The notes below the pieces were generated by a model. That model ran no database searches and was not told the DNA's origin. It saw nothing but the letters and a program-made list of their open reading frames with translations. 64,000 nt of DNA from CAVXJN01 sp963773585 (GTDB lineage Bacteria; Pseudomonadota; Gammaproteobacteria; JASBUN01): NCBI GenBank assembly GCA_963773585.1, contig CAVZBR010000004.1, positions 744,001 to 808,000 of the forward strand, written 5' to 3'. The translations under genes and the position numbers were made by a program. Positions 60,093 through 64,000 of this stretch are shown in pieces (position 1 is the first letter of the stretch; the number at the start of each line of letters is the position of its first letter).

Positions 60093-61037
60093 ATGCGACG
60101 CGGCCTGACCGAAACCTTGCAGCAAACGAGCCTGCGTTCGCCCGCGGCCTCTTTGCCTTGGCGCGATTATTACGAATTGTGTAAACCCCGGGTCGTCGCG
60201 CTGATCGTATTCACCGCCATCGTGGGCATGTTTCTCGCCACCAATCCGCCGGGCATGGTGCCGTTATGGACCCTAGTATTCGGCACCATCGGTATCGGTC
60301 TTTCCGCTGCGTCAGCCGCGGCTATCAATCATGTGGTCGATCAGCGGGTGGACGGCATCATGAACCGTACCCGGAACCGGCCGTTGCCGACCGGACATGT
60401 GCCCGCTCGCAATGCGCTGGCGTTTGCGTTGTTGATCGGCGTCATCGGCTTGAGCGTCCTCTGGTTTCTGATCAATCCGTTGACTGCGGAGTTGACGTTC
60501 CTGTCGCTGATCGGTTATGCGGTGATCTACACCATGTTCCTCAAGCGCGCCACGCCACAGAATATCGTGATTGGCGGCGCTGCTGGCGCCGCGCCTCCGG
60601 TGTTGGGATGGACCGCCATGACCGGCAGTGTCGACCCCCATGCATTGTGGTTATTCCTGATCATATTCGTCTGGACCCCGCCGCACTTCTGGGCGTTGGC
60701 CATTTATCGGCGTGAAGAATACGCCAAGGTCGATATCCCCATGCTGCCGGTCACTCACGGCACTTCGTTCACCCGTCTGCACGTGCTGCTCTACACCGTG
60801 CTGTTGGTGGTGGTGACCGTGATGCCGTTTCTGACCCGGATGAGCGGGCCGTTCTACCTGGTCGGTGCCTTGGCATTGGGATGTGGGTTTCTCTATTACG
60901 CATTCGCGCTTTGGCGCACGGCCAGCGACCGCTTGGCGATCAAGACCTTCGCCTATTCCATCGTCTACCTGATGGCCCTATTCGCAGTGCTGCTCGTCGA
61001 TCACTACGTGCCCCGCTTCGTGGCCCTGTTTGGCTGA
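60093..61037 (+). CDS. ctaB: Protoheme IX farnesyltransferase CtaB (heme O synthase)
   Basis: 314 residues with about nine transmembrane helices. The prenyltransferase motif INHVVDQRVDGIMNRTRNRPL carries the NxxxDxxxD metal-binding residues. A second motif, YTMFLKRATPQNIVIGGAAGAAPPVLGW, follows. It attaches a farnesyl group to heme B to make heme O, the substrate of CtaA. It starts 4 bp after ctaA. Confidence 0.95.
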   Translation: MRRGLTETLQQTSLRSPAASLPWRDYYELCKPRVVALIVFTAIVGMFLATNPPGMVPLWTLVFGTIGIGLSAASAAAINHVVDQRVDGIMNRTRNRPLPTGHVPARNALAFALLIGVIGLSVLWFLINPLTAELTFLSLIGYAVIYTMFLKRATPQNIVIGGAAGAAPPVLGWTAMTGSVDPHALWLFLIIFVWTPPHFWALAIYRREEYAKVDIPMLPVTHGTSFTRLHVLLYTVLLVVVTVMPFLTRMSGPFYLVGALALGCGFLYYAFALWRTASDRLAIKTFAYSIVYLMALFAVLLVDHYVPRFVALFG

Positions 61038-61296
61038 AATTCGAACCTGCGTCGAGTCCGGCGCGGGCTGTCCTGTCCTCACGATCCAACCCGCCGTCGA
61101 AGCGCGATTTCACTTGATCGCTCGTTGTTTGGCATATTAGAATATTCTGGATTTCCCTGGGCAGTTCATTCCCCGTACCCAGCGGCCCTTGTTGTCGCTA
61201 CACTCGGGGCCCGTTCGGCCGCCTGTTGAACAGCGGGTTCCGCGGACATATCCGGCCGCAAGGCCACGGCAAAACAATAACGGAGCGAGGCGAGGT
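61038..61296. promoter_or_regulatory. Promoter region of the cbb3 operon
   Basis: The 259 bp between ctaB and ccoN should hold a separate promoter for ccoNOQP. A perfect 10-bp palindrome AGAATATTCT is at 61139-61148. An FNR half site TTGAT (61114-61118) has no matching ATCAA half. No decisive regulatory site is visible. The ccoN ribosome site GGAGCGAGGCGAGG is strong. Confidence 0.4.
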
Positions 61297-62748
61297 ATGG
61301 CACAGGCGATCGCGTCTACCGAGCAGTACAACTACGACATCGTGCGGAAATTCGCCATCATGGCTCTGGTCTGGGCGGTGATTGGCATGTCGGTGGGGTT
61401 GTACATAGCGTTGGAACTGGCATTTCCCGCTTTCAATCTCGATGTAGCTCAAATCACCTTTGGCCGACTGCGGCCGGTACACACCACCCTGGTGATTTTC
61501 GGTTTTGGCGGTAGCGCACTGTTCGCTACGTCCTATTACGTCGTTCAGCGCACCTGCCAAACCCGGCTATGGGGCGACGGCCTCGCCAATTTCACCTTCT
61601 GGGGTTGGCAGGCGACGCTGATTCTGGGCGCCATCAGCTACATGGCCGGTTACAGTCAGAGTCGGGAATACGCCGAATTTCCCTGGCCGATCGACATTCT
61701 GATTGCGGTGATCTGGGTCGCCTATCTGGCGATTTACGTCCAGACCCTGCGGCGTCGCTCGCAGCCTCACATCTATGTCGCCAACTGGTTTTATCTGGGC
61801 TTCATCCTGGCGACCGCGTTGCTGCATATCTTCAACAATCTGGCTGTGCCGGTGGGCATGTTCAGCATGGAGTCCTACAGCGCTTTCTCCGGCGTACAGG
61901 ACGCCATGACTCAATGGTGGTATGGCCACAATGCGGTCGGATTCTTTCTCACTGCCGCGTTCCTGGGGATGATGTACTACTTCGTGCCGAAGCAGGCCGG
62001 CCGCCCGGTGTATTCCTACCGCCTGTCCATCATCCATTTCTGGGCCCTGGTATTTCTGTACATGTGGGCCGGCGCTCACCATTTGCATTGGACCGCGTTA
62101 CCCGACTGGACTTCGACCCTGGCGGCGACCTTCTCGGTGATGCTGCTGCTGCCGTCGTGGGGCGGCATGATCAACGGCATCATGACCTTGTCCGGTGCTT
62201 GGGAAAAACTGCGCACCGATCCGATCATGTTGTTCCTGATCACGTCGCTGTCCTTCTACGGCATGTCGACTTTCGAAGGCCCGCTGATGGCGCTGAAGAG
62301 CGTCAACGCGCTGTCCCATTACACCGACTGGACCATCGGTCACGTGCACTCCGGCGCGCTGGGTTGGGTGGCGCTGATTACATTCGGCTCACTGTATCAC
62401 CTGGTGCCGCGCCTGTATGACACCAAGATGTTCAGCAATAGGCTGATCTACGTGCACTTCTGGTTGGCAAGTATCGGCATCGTGCTGTACATCACTTCCA
62501 TGTGGGTGGCCGGTATCGGACAGGGCCTCCTGCTGCGCGGTTTCGACGAATACGGCAACCTGGCCTACAGCTTCATCGAGACTGTCGCCTTCTTGCATCA
62601 ACCGTACGTCTGGCGCGCCTTGGGCGGCGCATTCTTCCTCTCGGGCGTATGGGTGATGATCTACAACATGGCGCGCACGATCTTCCGAGCCAAGCGCGAG
62701 GCAGCTGTGCTCGACGCGAAACTCGCCGCCAAATTGGCCAGCGCCTGA
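61297..62748 (+). CDS. ccoN: cbb3-type cytochrome c oxidase subunit I
   Basis: 483 residues with about 12 transmembrane helices. It contains the cbb3 signatures RPVHTTLVIFGFGGSALFATSYYVVQRT, the QWWYGHNAVGFFLTAAFLGMMYYFVPKQ metal ligand region, the HHLHWTALPDW segment and HVHSGALGWVALI. It is the catalytic subunit of a high-affinity heme-copper oxidase used at low oxygen. A strong ribosome site precedes the ATG at 61297; the frame opens further upstream but without family sequence. Confidence 0.96.
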   Translation: MAQAIASTEQYNYDIVRKFAIMALVWAVIGMSVGLYIALELAFPAFNLDVAQITFGRLRPVHTTLVIFGFGGSALFATSYYVVQRTCQTRLWGDGLANFTFWGWQATLILGAISYMAGYSQSREYAEFPWPIDILIAVIWVAYLAIYVQTLRRRSQPHIYVANWFYLGFILATALLHIFNNLAVPVGMFSMESYSAFSGVQDAMTQWWYGHNAVGFFLTAAFLGMMYYFVPKQAGRPVYSYRLSIIHFWALVFLYMWAGAHHLHWTALPDWTSTLAATFSVMLLLPSWGGMINGIMTLSGAWEKLRTDPIMLFLITSLSFYGMSTFEGPLMALKSVNALSHYTDWTIGHVHSGALGWVALITFGSLYHLVPRLYDTKMFSNRLIYVHFWLASIGIVLYITSMWVAGIGQGLLLRGFDEYGNLAYSFIETVAFLHQPYVWRALGGAFFLSGVWVMIYNMARTIFRAKREAAVLDAKLAAKLASA

Positions 62749-62767
62749 TCCGCCCGGAGTCTCACCG

Positions 62768-63520
62768 ATGAAGCATGAAACAATCGAAACCAATGCGGGC
62801 TGGTTGATCGCGCTCACACTGGTGGTGATCAGTATCGGCGGCCTGGTGGAAATCGTGCCGTTGTTCTTTATCAACGGCACAGTGGAAGAGGTCAAGAACG
62901 CTGACGGTACAGACGCCGTACGCCCGTACACGCCGCTGGAAATACGCGGTCGGGATATCTACGTGCGCGAGGGCTGCTACCTGTGCCACTCGCAGATGAT
63001 TCGCCCGTTCCGGGACGAAATGCTGCGCTACGGTCATTACTCCCTGGCAGCCGAATCCCAGTACGACCACCCGTTTCAGTGGGGTTCAAAACGCACCGGC
63101 CCGGATCTGGCTCGCGTTGGCGGCAAATATTCCAACGAATGGCACGTGCAGCATCTCACTGCGCCCCGTTCGGTGGTTCCGGAATCGATCATGCCGAACT
63201 ATCCGTGGTTGCTGAAAACCGAACTCAGCTATTCCGACATCGCCGATCGCATGAAGGCGCTGAAGAAGGTGGGCGTGCCGTACTCCCTGACGGACGAAGA
63301 GTACCAAGCCAACGTCAAACGTTTCGGCAAGGATGTGGCGGAAAAGTTGAATATCGTCGATGCCGAGAAGAACCTGCTGGCACAGGCGGAATCCGGTAAC
63401 TACGACGGAGACCGTTCGCGCCTCACGGAAATGGATGCGTTGGTCGCGTATCTGCAGGAACTGGGCACCATGGTGGACTTCAGTCAGTACAAGGAAGGCC
63501 ATTTCGCGGAATTCCGCTAA
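62768..63520 (+). CDS. ccoO: cbb3-type cytochrome c oxidase subunit II
   Basis: 250 residues. An N-terminal membrane anchor (WLIALTLVVISIGGLVEIVPLFF) precedes a periplasmic mono-heme cytochrome c domain with heme motif CYLCH at 70-74 and the axial-ligand region MPNYPWL. The C-terminal part (KFGKDVAEKLN-type) extends beyond the shortest homologues. CcoO relays electrons from CcoP or cytochrome c to CcoN. It follows ccoN by 19 bp. Confidence 0.95.
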   Translation: MKHETIETNAGWLIALTLVVISIGGLVEIVPLFFINGTVEEVKNADGTDAVRPYTPLEIRGRDIYVREGCYLCHSQMIRPFRDEMLRYGHYSLAAESQYDHPFQWGSKRTGPDLARVGGKYSNEWHVQHLTAPRSVVPESIMPNYPWLLKTELSYSDIADRMKALKKVGVPYSLTDEEYQANVKRFGKDVAEKLNIVDAEKNLLAQAESGNYDGDRSRLTEMDALVAYLQELGTMVDFSQYKEGHFAEFR

Positions 63521-63550
63521 AACGGCTTTCGCGAGGTGGAGTGGATCGGG

Positions 63551-63787
63551 ATGTTCGATTGGTTCGAATGGATCGCCCGTTTGGAGAACAGCAAGGCCGT
63601 CGCGGTGGTGCTGTTTTTCGTGGTGTTCTGTCTGATCCTGTTATACGTGTACACCGGACGCAAGCGCAGCGCGCGACTCGAATCATACAAATACATTCCG
63701 TTGGACGATGACGACGACCGAGTGCCGGGCGTCGACCGCAAGGTGAAAGAAGATGGCCGAGGCGAAGACGACAAAACATCACGCTAA
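63551..63787 (+). CDS. ccoQ: cbb3-type cytochrome c oxidase subunit IV
   Basis: 78 residues. One transmembrane helix (AVAVVLFFVVFCLILLYVY) is followed by a charged tail with YKYIPLDDDDDR, the usual CcoQ pattern. CcoQ stabilises interaction of CcoP with the catalytic core. The ATG at 63551 is chosen over a GTG at 63536 for its position relative to the helix. It overlaps ccoP by 35 bp. Confidence 0.85.
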   Translation: MFDWFEWIARLENSKAVAVVLFFVVFCLILLYVYTGRKRSARLESYKYIPLDDDDDRVPGVDRKVKEDGRGEDDKTSR

Positions 63788-64000
63788 TGCGGTACAGACC
63801 ACGGGTCACGCGTGGGACGGCGACCTACAGGAATTCAATAACCCGCTGCCGCGCTGGTGGCTGTGGGCATTCTACGCGACGGTCGTATTCGCCGTAGTGT
63901 ATTGGATCATTTACCCGGCGTGGCCCGTCGGTAATACCTATACCAAGGGCGTCTTCAACAGCATTACCTATCACGTGGGCGACAAAACAGTCACCACCCA
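63753..64000 (+). CDS. ccoP: cbb3-type cytochrome c oxidase subunit III (partial)
   Basis: The first 82 residues are present before the window ends. The N-terminus is hydrophilic (AEAKTTKHHANAVQTTGHAWDGDLQEFNNPLPRWW), then a transmembrane helix begins (LWAFYATVVFAVVYWIIYPAWP). The DGDLQEFNNPLPRWW segment is diagnostic of CcoP. The heme domains lie outside the window. It overlaps ccoQ, with AAGGTGAAAGA just upstream of the ATG. Confidence 0.9.
   Translation, partial: MAEAKTTKHHANAVQTTGHAWDGDLQEFNNPLPRWWLWAFYATVVFAVVYWIIYPAWPVGNTYTKGVFNSITYHVGDKTVTT

Noticed and set aside
58910..60094. Open frame of nearly 400 codons antisense to ctaA
   Set aside because: Same cause; the product is low-complexity His/Gln-rich and ctaA is clearly the gene.
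61114..61127. FNR-like TTGAT upstream of ccoN
   Set aside because: Only one half site is present; the second half reads CGTTG rather than ATCAA.

Overview
The window is chromosomal DNA of a GC-rich gammaproteobacterium. YheU, RdgC, YheS, CbpA/CbpM, separate bioC and bioH genes, DUF2244/DUF2909 proteins around an aa3 oxidase, a cbb3 oxidase and a HiPIP-like protein together suggest the Chromatiales / Acidiferrobacterales / Woeseia part of the class. That placement is inferred from gene content, since no rRNA gene is present. I saw no tRNA, rRNA, CRISPR array, prophage or complete insertion sequence. Coding density is high.

Layout. 1-5.9 kb: end of a cytochrome b561-like gene, PutP sodium/proline symporter, periplasmic DsrE-like and thioredoxin-like proteins, a MATE pump, a hemerythrin and an SH3/coiled-coil membrane protein. 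6-10.6 kb: envelope and stress proteins (periplasmic PpiC isomerase, YceI, OmpA-type lipoprotein, DksA-like protein), the cbpA-cbpM chaperone pair behind a candidate heat-shock promoter, and a HiPIP-like protein. 10.7-19 kb: PDC sensor protein, yheU plus a coupled unknown gene, yadGH ABC exporter, diguanylate cyclase, FrnE-like DsbA protein, two tandem Slp lipoproteins, a Lpd-type flavoprotein. 19.08-19.35 kb: a MITE-like element with 33-bp perfect terminal inverted repeats. 19.4-31.9 kb: rnd, unknown membrane and VWA genes, fumC, two small conserved genes, rdgC, a cytochrome c, then a minus-strand series with mgtE, a membrane-less MgtE-like regulator, an MscS-like protein, a DUF2238 protein and a cysteine-less DsrC homologue. 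32.4-39.3 kb: yheS, a RibD-like reductase, HDOD protein, class I aldolase, Fpr and a TetR regulator with a palindromic candidate operator.

39.4-44.7 kb looks like one regulatory module. A sensor kinase and a sigma-54-dependent response regulator lie behind a sigma-54-like promoter. A second, stronger sigma-54-like promoter directly follows the regulator and precedes genes for an OmpA-type protein, a triple-BON protein, a 43-residue DUF3096 protein and a small lipoprotein. This reads as a self-contained envelope-stress circuit.

46.7-51.8 kb is a biotin operon (uncharacterised membrane protein, bioB, bioF, bioH, bioC, bioD), tightly overlapped and preceded by a BirA-type operator that overlaps a good promoter. 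52.1-61.0 kb encodes an aa3-type cytochrome c oxidase with its assembly genes (coxB, coxA, a 37-residue assembly protein, ctaG, coxC, SURF1, a SCO-like protein, ctaA, ctaB). It is followed directly by ccoNOQP for a cbb3 oxidase, with ccoP cut by the window end. The cell can therefore use both a low-affinity and a high-affinity oxygen reductase.
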